DNA from: Vitis vinifera
Lineage: Eukaryota > Streptophyta > Magnoliopsida > Vitales > Vitaceae
Direction: 5' to 3'
Length of the DNA: 64,000 nucleotides
Assembly (NCBI RefSeq): GCF_030704535.1
Contig: NC_081821.1
Location: forward strand, 5,657,001-5,721,000
A model generated the notes under the pieces. That model did no database searches. It saw only the letters and a list, made by a program, of their open reading frames with translations, and was not told the DNA's origin. Below, in pieces: positions 1 through 12,578 of the stretch. Position 1 is the first letter of the stretch. Each line of letters starts with the position of its first letter. The position numbers and the translations under genes are program-made.

Positions 1-307
1 ATTAAGAAGTTCGACATAGAATTTATTTTTTATGTCTACACTGTCATAGAATGCTATGTGGAAATAAGAGCAAAATGTTGGTGTTTTTGTTTGAGAAGAG
101 TGTGCACTCATGGTCATTTGTAATTTTTTGTTGTTCTATTCAGTGTATGATAATTATTGAAAATAGAAGATTAAGATGTAGCATTCAGTTGCCTATCAAA
201 AAGCCTATAAGAAAAAGGATGTAGAATTCAGATGAGTGATTATACAAGTCCCTTCATTCTTGTTGCTTGAGCATCATGATAGCATTGCAGGGCTGCAAAT
301 GCTGACA

Positions 308-705
308 TAAAGCCTTTTTTTGATAGGCAAGAGGATTATATATAGAAAGCACCAAAATAAAAGGCGCAACAAAGTACACACGATGTATACATTTGTCTCC
401 AAAACAAGGACAGTGAGAAGAAAAAGTAAGAAGCAAAAAAAAAAAAAAAAACCTTATCGTTACTTAGAACTAATCCAATTAACAAAACCTAAAATAGTTA
501 AAGACTGGTCATCTATATGCACCCAATCAAAAATTCATGAAAGATAGCTTAATTGCTTGCTCTAATTGTTCGGAGTCTTCAAAAGCCCTCATGTTTCTTT
601 TCTTCCAAAATAGACACAAAGGAGTGGTCCTCCAAGCTTTTTGGCTTTTCTAGCCCATGAAGGTTCCATGCCAGCTCAATAGAGGTTCTCTTACTGTTGA
701 CCATC
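308..705 (-). mobile_element. LINE 3'-end fragment (decayed)
   Basis: A T-run followed by GATAGGCAAGAG and a block ending near 700 resembles the 3' end of the larger minus-strand LINE in this window. Stretches around 570-620 (AAAAGCCCTC, then AGACACAAAGG) recur at about 2110-2160. On the minus strand the T-run is the poly(A) tail. It lies in an intron of the MPB2C-type gene and ends within about 25 bp of the next splice acceptor. No coding capacity remains. The element boundaries are approximate. Confidence 0.55.
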
Positions 706-723
706 ACTTTTCTTTTGTTGCAG

Positions 724-3253
724 TTTTCTGAACTGAAAGGGAGAAATACAGCTCAATCTATCCCCACAAAAAAGCGAAGGGACCATGGAGAAAAGGACCA
801 GGGAAGGAATGGTAGCAATAACCAAGATGGATGTGCTGATGGCTTCTCACTTTTCTCCTCTAGGGCTGTGGCATCAGAGAAGGACAAAGAAGAGCTTATT
901 GCATTGAGGGAACAAGTGGAGGATTTACAGAGGAAATTAGCAGAGAAAGATGAACTCCTGAAATCAGCAGAGATTTCAAAGAGCCAGATGTCTGCTGTTC
1001 ATGATAAACTAGATGAACTGAAGCAACAGGTAGCAGAAAAGGACTCTTTAATTAAATCTACTCAACTACAACTTTCTGATGCGAAGGTATGCTATTGCTT
1101 TTGTCTATCTGTTAGTTGAATGAATGTCTTTGTTTTACAATATGATTGTAACTTGTGACTTGCTATTTTGTTGTGGTCATCCTTTTAGCATGATTATATG
1201 CATGCATCATGTCATTGTACTGCAATGCCTAGTGAAACCAAATCATCGATATGGATATAAGAAAATAGACTGAGGCAGCTAAAGGGTGTGGTATTATATG
1301 TTCGCTACTGAAGTTTGCATTGTATGGCATCTTATGTTTGGAGGAGCTTAGAAGGTTGGGAAATTCAGGCTCTTCAGGGGTGAGAGTCTATAGAACTTTT
1401 TATGCAGCTAGCCTTCATAAGATGGGAGATCTTAGGTCTTTAAGGTGACCTTTTATTTACCTAGCACTTCTTTGAATAAGTTGGGAGATCTTTGGTCTTT
1501 AGTAAATTCAGTAGGCCATTAATTGGCTCATTCTTAAGTCTTGCAAATTAAGGAGATTCTTGTCCTCAGGTACAGGAACTTCTTGGAAGACCCTAGTTCT
1601 GTTTGAAAATGCCTCTCATTTGAATAGCACTTTTGAAATAGCTACTCAGCATCATTCATCTGGTTTCTAGGTGGGAAATTCCTAACAAAAGTGTCTATGC
1701 AAAGTCAATGCAGAAATGATCTTATCTCATGATTTCCCCTTTGCCTTCATCATTGGTTATTTAATTATTGGAAAGGGTTTTTTTTTTTTTTTTTTTTGAT
1801 AAGCAACCAGAAAATATAGGTATATATATAGAAAAGGAAAGGGTGGTACAAAACAGAAAGGCTAAAGTTCACCAAAGTACACCGGGAGTATACAAAAAGG
1901 AACCAAGGTAAAAAAGACAAAAAAAAAAAAAAAAGGAAGAAAGGGGGCAAAGAAAGGAAAGTACCACCTGCCCAACAATTACTTAGCTCCTAACCAACAG
2001 ATAAAATCAATGAAAAACATAGAATTTCCATCTATATGAGTCCTAACATAATTCAAAAAGGAAAGTGGGAAAGAGGATTTTAGCAAATGATATGAAAAAT
2101 CTACATATTCAAAAGCCCTCTGATTTCTTTTGCGACAAATGGTCCAAAAAAGACACAAAGGGGCAGCTAACCAAACTTTCTTCCACCTTTTTCCTACTTA
2201 AGCTCCCTTCCATCTTCGTAACATCAACCTAATTGAAGAATAAATCATCCATTGTAACCTAAATAAGGAAAAAACCAACTGTTGTAGAAGACAAGCTATA
2301 CCACAATGAAGATGCAAACGGTCAATGGATTCCTCCTCCCTTTTACACATAAAGCATCTATTGACTTAAGACATCCCCTTTCTTTTGAAACCGGTCTAAA
2401 GTTAGGATTCTTTCCTAAGTAACTTCCCATGCAAAAAACCAACTCTCCTTGGGACCCATGGATTCCCAACAATTCTAGCTAGGAAGGCCTCCGAATCCTC
2501 TAGGTCCAGAAAAAGAGTAGAAAGTTTTAACGAAGAACTTTTCATTCCTTGAACTTGACCAAGTCATTCTGTCCTCTAGATTAGGCCTAATTGAATGCTT
2601 TTGGACCTTCTGCAGAAAGGCCTCCATCATCTCTAACTCTCAATCATGGAACTGTTTGGAGAAACTGGGACACCAATGACCCAGGTTCCCATCTTTCTCC
2701 CACAAATTTGCTACCCATGAATCCTTTGAGATAGCAATGGCGAATAAGGTAGGGAAAAACTCTTTTACCGATGTGTCACCACACCACTTGTACAACGAAA
2801 ACTTGATTCTCCTTCCATTGTTGACAAAGAAACAGATTTTTCTTTTAAAAACCTCCTTTTTTTTTTTTATAGCCTCCGAAAAGGCAACACCATAGCCTTT
2901 CTTTGGGCATTCTCGAACTCCAACCTCCTTTGTCCTCCCCATACTTCTCAATTATCACTTGCTTCCACAAAGATTCCTTTTCAAAGGTGAACGAACCTCC
3001 ATCCCCACTTACCCAAAAGTGCCATGTTGAGAACAGAGAGATTTCTAATACCAAGACCATTTTTTTCTTATCTAAGCACACTTTAGTCTAACCAAGGATG
3101 AAAATATCGGTTTTAATGGATATAACAGTAGTTGGATATTATGGATATATTAGGAAATATCAGTGAAAATTTTGGCAAAAAATATTGGTGGGACAAAAAT
3201 TGATTAAAACTCAATAGATGTTATGAAAACTAATGAAAAATGATAGAAAAACG

Positions 3254-3299
<46 letters not shown>

Positions 3300-6200
3300 T
3301 GTTTTAATGAAAAAGTTGATATATGTATAATAAATTTGTAACATTAGGTAGATATACTCAATAAATAATAATATACTTAATTTGTATATATTGTAGAATA
3401 TAAAAGAAATGATGATATATATAAGATTTTTTTAATTTAAAAATATTGATAATTTTATTTATAAATTTATATTTGGCTTATATTTAATTATTATACAAAA
3501 GACATGGTAAGATAATTAAAATTAACTTATTTGTTTTATATTTATAATATATGGAACGATATGCATATAATTTATATATATATACACATTCTTTTATTAG
3601 GTTTTGTATTCTATGAGGAGGATTCCTCATGCTTCTCTCTTTCTTTTATTAATAAAAACTTATCTTTGTTTATATATATATTTCCATGTGCTTAAGTAAC
3701 ACAAAAGGAAATTTGGTCTAGTGGCATGGACCATTTGCTTAAAGCATCAAGATTCGGGCTCAAATATTTCAACAAAAAATCAGCAATATTCCTGATGTTT
3801 TCATCCTTAAGCCCAACTCGATGAGTTTTTTTCTCTAAAACTCCTCCACTCCACAAGAAATCTCTTTGAACCTTTACGAGTCTTAAACTTACCCTTCTTG
3901 GAATCACTAATAAAGACATGCAATAGATAGGAAGGCTAAACAGGGTGCTTTTAATGAGAGTGAGCCTCCTACCTTTTGACAAGTATTATATTTTCCATAA
4001 GGCTAATCTTTTCTAAACTCTCTCCTCCATTGCTCCCCACACATTTGCCGACTTAAAAGAGCCTCCCAATGGGAGACCTAAATAGGTAAAGGGGAGACAC
4101 CCTATTTGACAACCCAAAACAACTGCCAACTCATCCAGATTATCAATCCTCTCCACTGAGATTAGCTCACTCTTTTCCATATTGACTTTCAACCTAGAAA
4201 TTGCCTTAAACCACATGAGAGTCCAATTCAAAATTGCTCTACATTAGCCTCACAAAAAATGATAGTATCATCAACATATAAAAATGAGATGCCTCAACTA
4301 GCCAACTACTCCTTCCTACTGAGAAACCAGAAATGGAACCTCCTTCCCTTGCCTTCACAAACAACTAACTAAAAGCCTCCATTGCCAAGACAAATAAATA
4401 AGGAGAAAGGGAGTCTCCTTACCTCAAACCTCGCTTTGGAAGAAGTCAGTGGGGTTCTCATTCAATAACATTGAGAAGAGAGCTGAAGACATACACCATT
4501 TTATCTAACCAACCCACTTTTGCCCAAAATCCATTTTCTACATAACTTCCAAAAGAAAACTTCAATTAACATGATCATAAGCCTTCTTTATATCAAGCTT
4601 ATAAATGATTTCAAGAGTAGAGCTCTTTAATCTTGAATCAATAGCCTTGTTTGTAATTGGGGCAGCTTCTAAAGCCTGCCTTCCCTCAACAAAGGCATTA
4701 GGATGGTAATGGGGCGGGTTCGGGGCGGGGCGCCCCCCTCCCAACCCCGCCCCGTTTATTTAAAGCAATTCCCATCCCCGTCCCATTTAAAAAATTAAAT
4801 GGGGCGGGGCGGACGGGTATGCTACATTCCCATACCCGCCCCGTTTAACTTTTTATTTAATTTTAATTTTAATTTTTTTTAAATTACTTTTAAAATTTTT
4901 AATTATATTGAAATAAATATATTTTATAAATAATTAAATTATTATATTTTTTATAACTTATTTTATTAAAAATAATTTTTTATTATCTATATATTAAAAA
5001 TAATAAAATAAAAATTAAATTAAAATAATTTTAAATTAAATTAAATTTTAATTTTAATTTTATATATAATCGAGGCGGGGCGAGGCGGAGCAATACCCGA
5101 ACCCGCCCCGGGTTTAAAAAAAAATCCCAAACCCGTCCCATACCCTTTTAGAAAAATAATATCCCGTCCCATTAGGGACGGGACGGGGCGGGTACCCAAA
5201 ATGACCCGCCCCATTGCCTTCCCTAAAAGGCATGCTAAAATCATATTCTACTTTGCCAACAACTTAAGCCTTCTAACCAACACTTTGGCTAAAAGCTTAT
5301 ACAAACTCCCTATCAAACTAATGGATCTAAAGTCTTTCAAATCATTTGCACCCCTTTTCATCGGAATTGGATCCAAGAAAGTAGCATTTAGCCTCCCTAC
5401 AAAGGAATTTTGCTCAAAGAGCTCTTTGAAGAAGCCCATTTCCTCCAACTTAACAAAATCCCAACATAGTTGCTAAAAAGTGAAAGTGAAACCATCTAGC
5501 CTGGGAGCTTTGTCCTATGAGAATGGAGCCTCCAAACCCCTCACTTTAGCACTCTTTAAACTAGAGAAATCCAGTATACTATTACTAGGTCTCCAACCCC
5601 TAATCCCGAAGGAAAGACTACGGAATGCATTCACAACACCAACCTTTTTCTTATAGGTAAAAGCATAAAAAAAATATTATATAAATAAAGAATAAATGGC
5701 AGCCCAAAGGCCAACCCAAAGCATACAGGGTTCACAACACCAACCTTAATCTCTGCATCCTTGAAAAGCCAAACCTTGTTCACTCTAATTCTAGCCAAGA
5801 TAATTTCTTTTTTTGTGAGCATTAGCCATCTTGCGAAAAAAACTAGTATTTCCTATCTCCCTCATCTAACCATAAAGCTAAGACTTCTACCTCCAAGAGA
5901 TTTCCTCCATCAATGTGCATTTGTTATTCTCTTCCATTACACACCTCTTAATCTCTCCCTCTTCAATACCAAGGACATAATCCCTCTCCCTCTGATCCTA
6001 AAAACCAATCCACTTCTAGGCCTTTTCCTTTCTAGCTAAGATAGAAACAAACACCTCTTTATTCCACACTTTTAAATCCTTTTTCAACTCTTTCAACTTC
6101 CAAGCCAACACGAAACTGTAGGAACCTCTAACCATATAACTTGTCCACCAAGTTTAACTTGCTCTATGAAACCCTTTTCTTTTAGCCACATGTTCTCAAA

Positions 6201-9200
6201 CCTAAAAGGAGTTCTACCCCTTCTCATCTTGCCATCGTTTAACAAAATTGGGACATGATCATAAGCTAGTTTGGGGAGAACACTCTCTAGGATATTGTTG
6301 AAGTGGCTCTCCTAATCTTTAGATATAAGGAACCTATCCAGTCTCAAAGCAAAACAATTATTCAACTCCCCACACCAAGTAAAAGGACCTTTAATCAAAG
6401 GCAAATCCTGTAAATTTAACTCCTCTATTATCTTTGAGAAACGTCTCCTAGATGGAAAGCACCAAGAGCAATTCCTCTTTTCCTTAGGGAATCTAACTAT
6501 GTTGAAGTCTCCTCCAACACACCAAGGGTCATTCCACAAACCCCCGATACCCTTCAACTCAACCTAAAAGGCCTCTCTTTCCTCCCTGAGAACATGATCA
6601 CACACCTTTGTAAACAACCACTTGAAACTGTCCTCACAGTTCTTGAAATGGCTAGAAATGGAGAAAGCACCCACCTCCACCTCTGTAAGCTCTAGAACCC
6701 TATCATCCCAGAACACCACTACACCACCTAAAGCGCCCTTAGCTTCCAACGCTCTTCAATTAAGAAATTTGCTTACCCCCAAGCTCCTCACCAATCGGGT
6801 CGTCATCTTTTGAACTTTAGTTTATTGCAAACAAACTAGATTGGCTCTCTAAGACTTTATTAAGGATTTTAAAATCTTTCATTTGTTTCCATCATTAACT
6901 CTCCTAACATTCCAAAGAAGGATCTTTAACTTCATTAACTAACTGCAACAATCTCCCATCCACTCCTATGTCTCCTTTTCTCCCTGATTGAAGCCTCATC
7001 ATAATTAATTGAACATGACGACTTCCTTAGCTCTCTATCCCCTCTCAACAGGGGTTTGAACCTCCTCCTACTCCTCGAAATCGAACCTCTATTACCCCTT
7101 CGAGGCTCCAATCTTTTAAATAAGGCCAAAACCTCCTTTTTGAAACTCTCTATAAGCATTCCTAAAAACCTAATGAACTCCAACAACTTGTTCTCAACCC
7201 CTATAACCTTCCTTGACTGAGCCACCATCTACTCTCTTAACCTCCTTCCCAAACACTCGGTAAGCTCCAGCAGGCTCCCATGTGGAAGAACCACCTTCAA
7301 GGACACTTAGGAAATGTCTCCACATTAAACTCCCCTGACGACAGCCACTCTGAGCAAGCCACAATCATCACAGCTCCCAAAGTAGGAGAGCGAGAAGAAG
7401 AATAAGGGACCCCCCCCTCCCCCCCGAAGAAGCAGAAGGAAGCAACACACTTGAAAACCTAGCCACCTCTACCAGAAGTGCTTCCTTAATCGCCTTCGGC
7501 AAGATGCTTAAAAAACTAGTTGCAAGGGACTGCTTAAAAAAAAAAAAAAAAAAAATCCTAGTGCCAGATGCTTGTATGGTTTGTCAATAATAGCCTTTGG
7601 TGCTTATATATATTTCTAATTCTTTTGGAATTTCGGTTAGACTTTATAGAGCTTACAGTTCATTTTTAAACCTTGATGAGGCCTTAAAGCGGGATGTCTT
7701 TAAAATATCTTATGTGTATTGCATTTACTTTTCTATATTATGTAACATAAATTCTTGCCTTTTTGTTGTTTCCATTTGTTATGTTTTTGTTGTAAGGTAC
7801 TGTCATAAATGATTTGGTTTTTTCTTTTTTCCATGTTGTAAGCAATTTTGTGCAAGTATTTTATTGATTTTGGGGAGATTTAAAATGGTATATATTCGTT
7901 TATGTGTGTGCACACAAGTGTAAACAGGAGGAATAATGCATAGAGACAGGATTTGATCAGGAAAAAAAGTGTTCTCTTCACTTGTCTCTGTGTTTTCTCT
8001 AGTTCAATGGCTTAGTTCTTGACCCTGAAATGTTAGTTATTTAGATAAATTAAATTTAGGAGAAAAAAAATCAGATTAGAGAATATTCGAGTAAGATAAT
8101 GGTTTACAGTAAGATTCTATGTATTTACTAATTTTGCCTCAGAATTGTTATTGACTCAGTCTCAACATGAGCTGGTCTAATTTGGCCTGGTCTTTAAACA
8201 CTGGCTTGGATTACCTTCAGCCTGGAAATTGGATTCTTTATTATGCAATAATGAATTCATTGGGTGGACATTGTTGATTTTGTATTTGTGTGTATTTGGT
8301 TGTTAAAATCTTGAGGTGAGGGTAGCTGGCATAGCCTCAGCTAGAATTATGTGCCATATAAGATGTTATATAGTCTGTTGCAAGTTGTTACCAAATCAAT
8401 CTATTTTACACATATCCAATAACTTAATTAAGCCTTAAATCAACCTTCATTGACCACAGCCATCAAACGTGAAAGACTGTAGTCTTATGACATCCATGAT
8501 ACTATAACATCAACAGTGAATGAAATCATGGTTACAAAATGTTTGGCTTTTTTCTTTTTCTTTAAAGCAAGTACAAGAATCCACTAGAAGGGCCTGAAAA
8601 TTTGAGGCTGCCACTCATGTCTAATATGTACCTCAGGTGTCTAGTGATACCATGAGTATGGGCTAGGGCTCAAACTCAAGACCTCTAGGAACCCAAGTTC
8701 TGATATCATTTTGAGCTAATAGTTCCCAAAAGCTTAAGAGTATTAGGGAATGGGTTAAAAATCTAAATCAAACTAACAATAGGCTCTGCAGTTCAATCAC
8801 ACCTAGTGACAAACAGAAAAAAGGAATCATTTACATGCACAGTATATGGAGCCTATCCTAATCCGACAGCCTTGAAACAAAACTGACAATATTGAACTCA
8901 TCTATAAATACAATAAATACGCACTACTAAAGTGAGGAGAGCAAGAACATGACAAAAGGGAATTCCTTAAACTCTGGCAGCCTGTGCTTGGCCTTGTACC
9001 ACATAGAGTCCAATTGCTGAGCCTTGGACAGCAGTCTAGGTCCTTAGAAGCTTGGTTGAGTTTGAATAAGATAAAATTGGCATGTATGAACTTTGCGAAA
9101 TTGACTTAAGAGAAATTGCCTGTTTATGCCCCCATCACCCATTGGGATGTTGTGTGAACATCTTTAAACTTTCAACTAGCAGTCTTGTCTCTTCTTCTGA

Positions 9201-10060
9201 AAGAACAAAGTAGTTTCACCACTCTAATAGGTCAGCACGTGGTTTATGTGTCTTTCTTGATTGTTTGTTGTGAATCCATCTCTCCTCGTAATTAATAGCT
9301 GCCCTTTCTCACAGATCAAGCTTGCCGACAAACAAGCAGCCCTGGAAAAGATACAGTGGGAAGCAATGACATCCAACAGGAAAGTGGAGAAGCTCCAGGA
9401 AGATCTAGAATCCATGCAGGCAGATATTTCATCATTTATGCTTTTATTTGAAGGCTTGACAAAGAATGATTCCACTATACGTTCCGAAAGCTATGATATC
9501 ACGCCATATCATTTAGGTCATCTTCCTCCAATTGTAAGCTCATGATCCCCCATCTTGGTTTTCGTTTTTCATCATCTCTTATTGTTCATGATCTGGTAGA
9601 CAAATAAAATAGGCAACTCTTAGGACGAGACGGTTAACTATCAATACCTCCATAATTATGCATATTTTCACATAGCTTTAAACAAGTAAAATGATTAGGG
9701 GAAACAAAATACTTTTTGCCTCTAATTAGATCATCACAATTAACTTGGCCAGTAGGTTTCTGGGAGACAATGGCAAGAACCCATTGTTGGTGGTTGTGTT
9801 ATTCTAATTAGACCATCGATGGGTGTGAACAGGATGATCTGGATGAGATAGGGGCACAGAAAATGGAGGAGGCAAGAAAAGCTTATGTTGCTGCAGTCGC
9901 AGCTGCCAAAGAAAACCAAGATGAAGAATCTATTGCACTTGCAGCCAATTCAAGATTACATCTTCAATCATTTGTTTTCAAAAACCATAATATGGATGTC
10001 AGCAGGGCAAGTCCAGATGTCAGGATTGCTGGAGCTCCTGTTGGAGCAGTTGCTCACTAG
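724..10060 (+). CDS. MPB2C: MPB2C-type microtubule-binding coiled-coil protein, 3' part of gene
   Basis: Three exons are visible: 724-1086, 9315-9533 and 9833-10060, all joined in phase 0 with AG/GT borders and ending in TAG. They encode 269 residues. The N-terminal exon or exons must lie left of the window, because the first visible exon opens after a TTGCAG acceptor. The protein starts with a basic patch ([18 protein letters not shown]), then has a heptad-rich coiled coil ([19 protein letters not shown] onward) and a conserved C-terminal block ([38 protein letters not shown]). This pattern matches plant MPB2C, a microtubule-associated protein known to bind tobamovirus movement protein and KNOTTED1 and to limit their cell-to-cell movement. 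Arabidopsis MPB2C is about 326 aa, so roughly 55 residues are missing at the left edge. The 8.2-kb intron 1087-9314 is inflated by a LINE. Family assignment is from motif memory. Confidence 0.85.
3093..3809. mobile_element. hAT-like non-autonomous element nested in the LINE
   Basis: The ends are inverted: the left reads CAAGGATGAAAATATC and the right, in reverse complement, TAAGGATGAAAACATC. Flanks AGTCTAAC (3085-3092) and AGCCCAAC (3810-3817) match at 6 of 8 positions and differ only by transitions, as an old 8-bp target duplication would. Removing the element rejoins the LINE reading frame near the conserved VCLDKKK block. The interior is very AT-rich, carries a (TA)n run at about 3256-3296 and no ORF. 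A tRNA-like stretch (GGTCTAGTGGC, later GATTCGGGCTC) lies at about 3716-3760. Confidence 0.65.
3254..3297. repeat. (TA)n microsatellite
   Basis: About 20 uninterrupted TA dinucleotides inside the hAT-like insertion. Other TA runs occur at about 33540-33561, 41099-41118, 42299-42336 and 59097-59120. Confidence 0.9.
4699..5225. mobile_element. hAT-like MITE with GC-rich ends, nested in the LINE
   Basis: A 527-bp element with GC-rich subterminal regions full of GGGGCGGG / CCCGCCCC and an AT-rich core. The termini are inverted over roughly 22 bp: the left begins TAGGATGGTAATGGGGCGGG, and the right in reverse complement begins TAGGGAAGGCAATGGGGCGG. It is flanked by a perfect 8-bp direct repeat, AAAGGCAT, at 4691-4698 and 5226-5233. 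An 8-bp duplication and TAGGG-type ends are typical of hAT elements. Excising it with one duplicate restores the LINE reverse-transcriptase motif AFVEGRQ to its upstream part, which confirms it is younger than the LINE. It has no transposase. Confidence 0.8.
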
Positions 10061-11684
10061 CCCCTTCGCCTATTTATATTGTAGGCTCAATAGTGGGATA
10101 GTAGCTTCTACATTGTTGATAATTATTATTGCATTCCACCAAGATCAAACTCGTTGTGTCCCATCTTTTGTATTCTTGTTTGCAAATGTTTAATGTAAGT
10201 GAATGTTTGGAATTGATGCACCTGTTTGAGGGTCCTCTGATTTCAATTCATACTACTTGTTCAAAGCAGACAGATACTTCATTAGGTAATGGTCTTGTTA
10301 GAAGCAACAGTGAGGAGTGAGGACAACAGGCGTAAATATTTATTGAGAATAAGTTGAAAAAAGTGTTTTTCATATTTAAATTTGCAAACAGAATTTTGTT
10401 TCAAAAAATAATTGATAGTTTTCAATTTTTGAGTATTGGTCTAGAAAACCATTTTTTGATATATGGGATAAATGAGAAAAAAAAAAAAAAAGGATGGAAA
10501 CCGAAGCACTTGGATGGTAGGAATTGCTAAAGCATTTTCAGAACATGGAGATTTTGATTTCAATCTTGATTTCATTTCGATTTTGTTAGAGAAAAGAGAA
10601 TTTGTTTTGCCATGATAGTAAAAAGAAAATTTAGGTTCTATTTAAGAAGTGTTTTTTAAAATAGTTTTAAAAAACAGTTTTTTATTATAATGTTTGGTAA
10701 AATAAAAGTTTATTTAGAAACTTAAAATATTTTTAACTTGTTTTTTTATGTTTTTAAATATTTTAAAAATAATTTTTATATGTAATGCTTTATTTTTAAT
10801 TATTCTTCATATTTATATAATTATTTTTTAAAACAATTTTTATAAAACAATTAAAAGATATTATTTGAAAACATTATGTTTTCTATTTTTAATTTTTTTT
10901 ATTGTCAAACATTTTTTTTGTTTTTTGTTTTTTTTAGATAATAGAAGACTATTTTAAAAATCAATTACCTAACAACTTCTTAATGTTTATTTGACAACAT
11001 TTTTTAAAACATTTCTTAAAAATAATTGTGGATTGTTTTCAAGAACAAAATTCTATTTGGGATTTGAATACGAGATTCAATTTTCTTACCTTATTTTTTA
11101 TAAAGATATTGTCCACTTATAAAATGTAAAAATGTTTTAAGTATTCTTCAACTTTTCAATTGTTGTTGAGAACATTATGCAAAAAAAATAAATAAAAACA
11201 CTTCAAGTTTGTCCCAAACAAACAATATGTTTTTGAAACAAATTCCAAATATTTATTTTTGAAAAAGATTTAATGTTTAGTCTTGAAATGAAAGTAATCA
11301 ATTTCATGCAAATATAAATAAAATCAATTACACAAATGAACACAATAATATAAAAAAAACTATCTAATAATCTACTAAGTATAAAAAAATTTAAGTGTTC
11401 TCTTAACTGCTAAATAATCCACTAATTATGAGAAAATAATATATAATTTTACTTGATCAGATGCATTTACTCCTTAAAATCTTATATCACTATATCTACA
11501 CTCATTTTCCATGTCCCCGATGCAACCCTCCCCCTATGCTCATTAATGGATCCATCGAGAGCTTTATCAAAGTTTCATTATGAGATTTTTTATCATTGTT
11601 AAAGTGGAAAGTTACCTTCAAGAGTTTTGAAAATTTAAGAGTTGGAAAATCAACCTTTGATGAATAGCTATACTCTTTTAAGGT

Positions 11685-12578
11685 ATGTTTGCTAATAAGG
11701 AGTGAGAATGATCATCCATTCATTTTCTCATACATTCTCATGTTTGGACAACTTGAATGACAGTGAAAATGAAATAAAAAAATGATTCTAAATGAATTGA
11801 AATCTCACTTATTAACGGGACTTCAATTCATCCCAGGAGAGGATATTTTTATCTTAAAAAATAAAATAAAAATTACATAAATTGTTTTTAAAAATAATTT
11901 TTTATTTTGATTTTGTAAAAAATAAATTTTAAATTAAATTTATATAATATGAAACATACTTAATTCAAGTCTTATTAAAAATAAAAATAACTTTGTATTT
12001 AAAAAATAAATAATTTTAATAAATATATGAGTAATAATATTATGATATAATCATAAATTAATATCTATAAAAAGTAAAAACACATTCTCAAAATATGAAT
12101 CTTAACATATTATAAAAGTATAATTCATTTATTTTCCTAAAATTTAATAATAATAATTTATAATTTATAATTTATAATTGCTAATACCATTTTTAAACAC
12201 AACAACCAAACATTGATACTAATTTTTAAAAATAATTTTGTTTTTACATCACAAATCCAAATAAGTTTTCAGTATTTAGCAACCGTCAAAGATGTTCTCT
12301 TTTAAATTAAAATAAGAAAAATATTTTAAATTATGTGTGGTGTGAGAATTCTTTTAAAAATGAAAATAAAAAATTATTTTCAATTATATATACAATGATT
12401 TTCAATTTATTTATTTTTCATTCACATTCTTATTGATATTTAACATTCAAATGAAAACAAATAATTATTCCAATCTTATATTCCTATATGCATTAATTAC
12501 CAAATTCATTCACATTTAATGAGAAATAGGAACGGAAACAAAATTTATATTCTTATTTCCAGTTCCATATACCAAACG
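11685..12578. mobile_element. Possible diverged MITE
   Basis: The left end ATGTTTGCTAATAAGGA and the right end in reverse complement, CGTTTGGTATATGGA, share a GTTTGNTA core. The segment sits between two copies of TTAAGGT (11678-11684 and 12579-12585). The interior is AT-rich and non-coding. The inverted repeat is short and imperfect, and the class is unclear: the GTTTGG terminus suggests PIF/Harbinger but the flanking repeat does not fit cleanly. Confidence 0.35.

Larger units (their letters stand above)
1779..7557 (-). mobile_element. L1-type LINE, heavily decayed, inside MPB2C intron
   Basis: A degenerate non-LTR retrotransposon on the minus strand. Reading from high to low coordinates: endonuclease pieces (6749-6564; 6557-6312, with GGDFNIVRF and the RLDRFL end motif), reverse transcriptase pieces (5448-5248 with [17 protein letters not shown]; 4744-4562 with AFVEGRQ and [11 protein letters not shown]; 4231-4013 with TYLGLPLGG), and the connector plus C-terminal region (3982-3820 with [15 protein letters not shown]; 3081-2640 with [18 protein letters not shown]). 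The T-run at about 1779-1797 is the poly(A) tail. Many frameshifts and stops make it inactive. Two DNA-transposon-like insertions interrupt it. The right end is uncertain; I placed it after the A-run at 7537-7556. Confidence 0.85.

Noticed and set aside
8590-8790. Possible antisense fragment of a copia leader (TCTGATATCATTTTGAG resembles a reverse-complemented tRNA-Met primer site) in the MPB2C intron
   Set aside because: Only one short word fits and no LTR or gag follows, so the evidence is too weak to list as an element.
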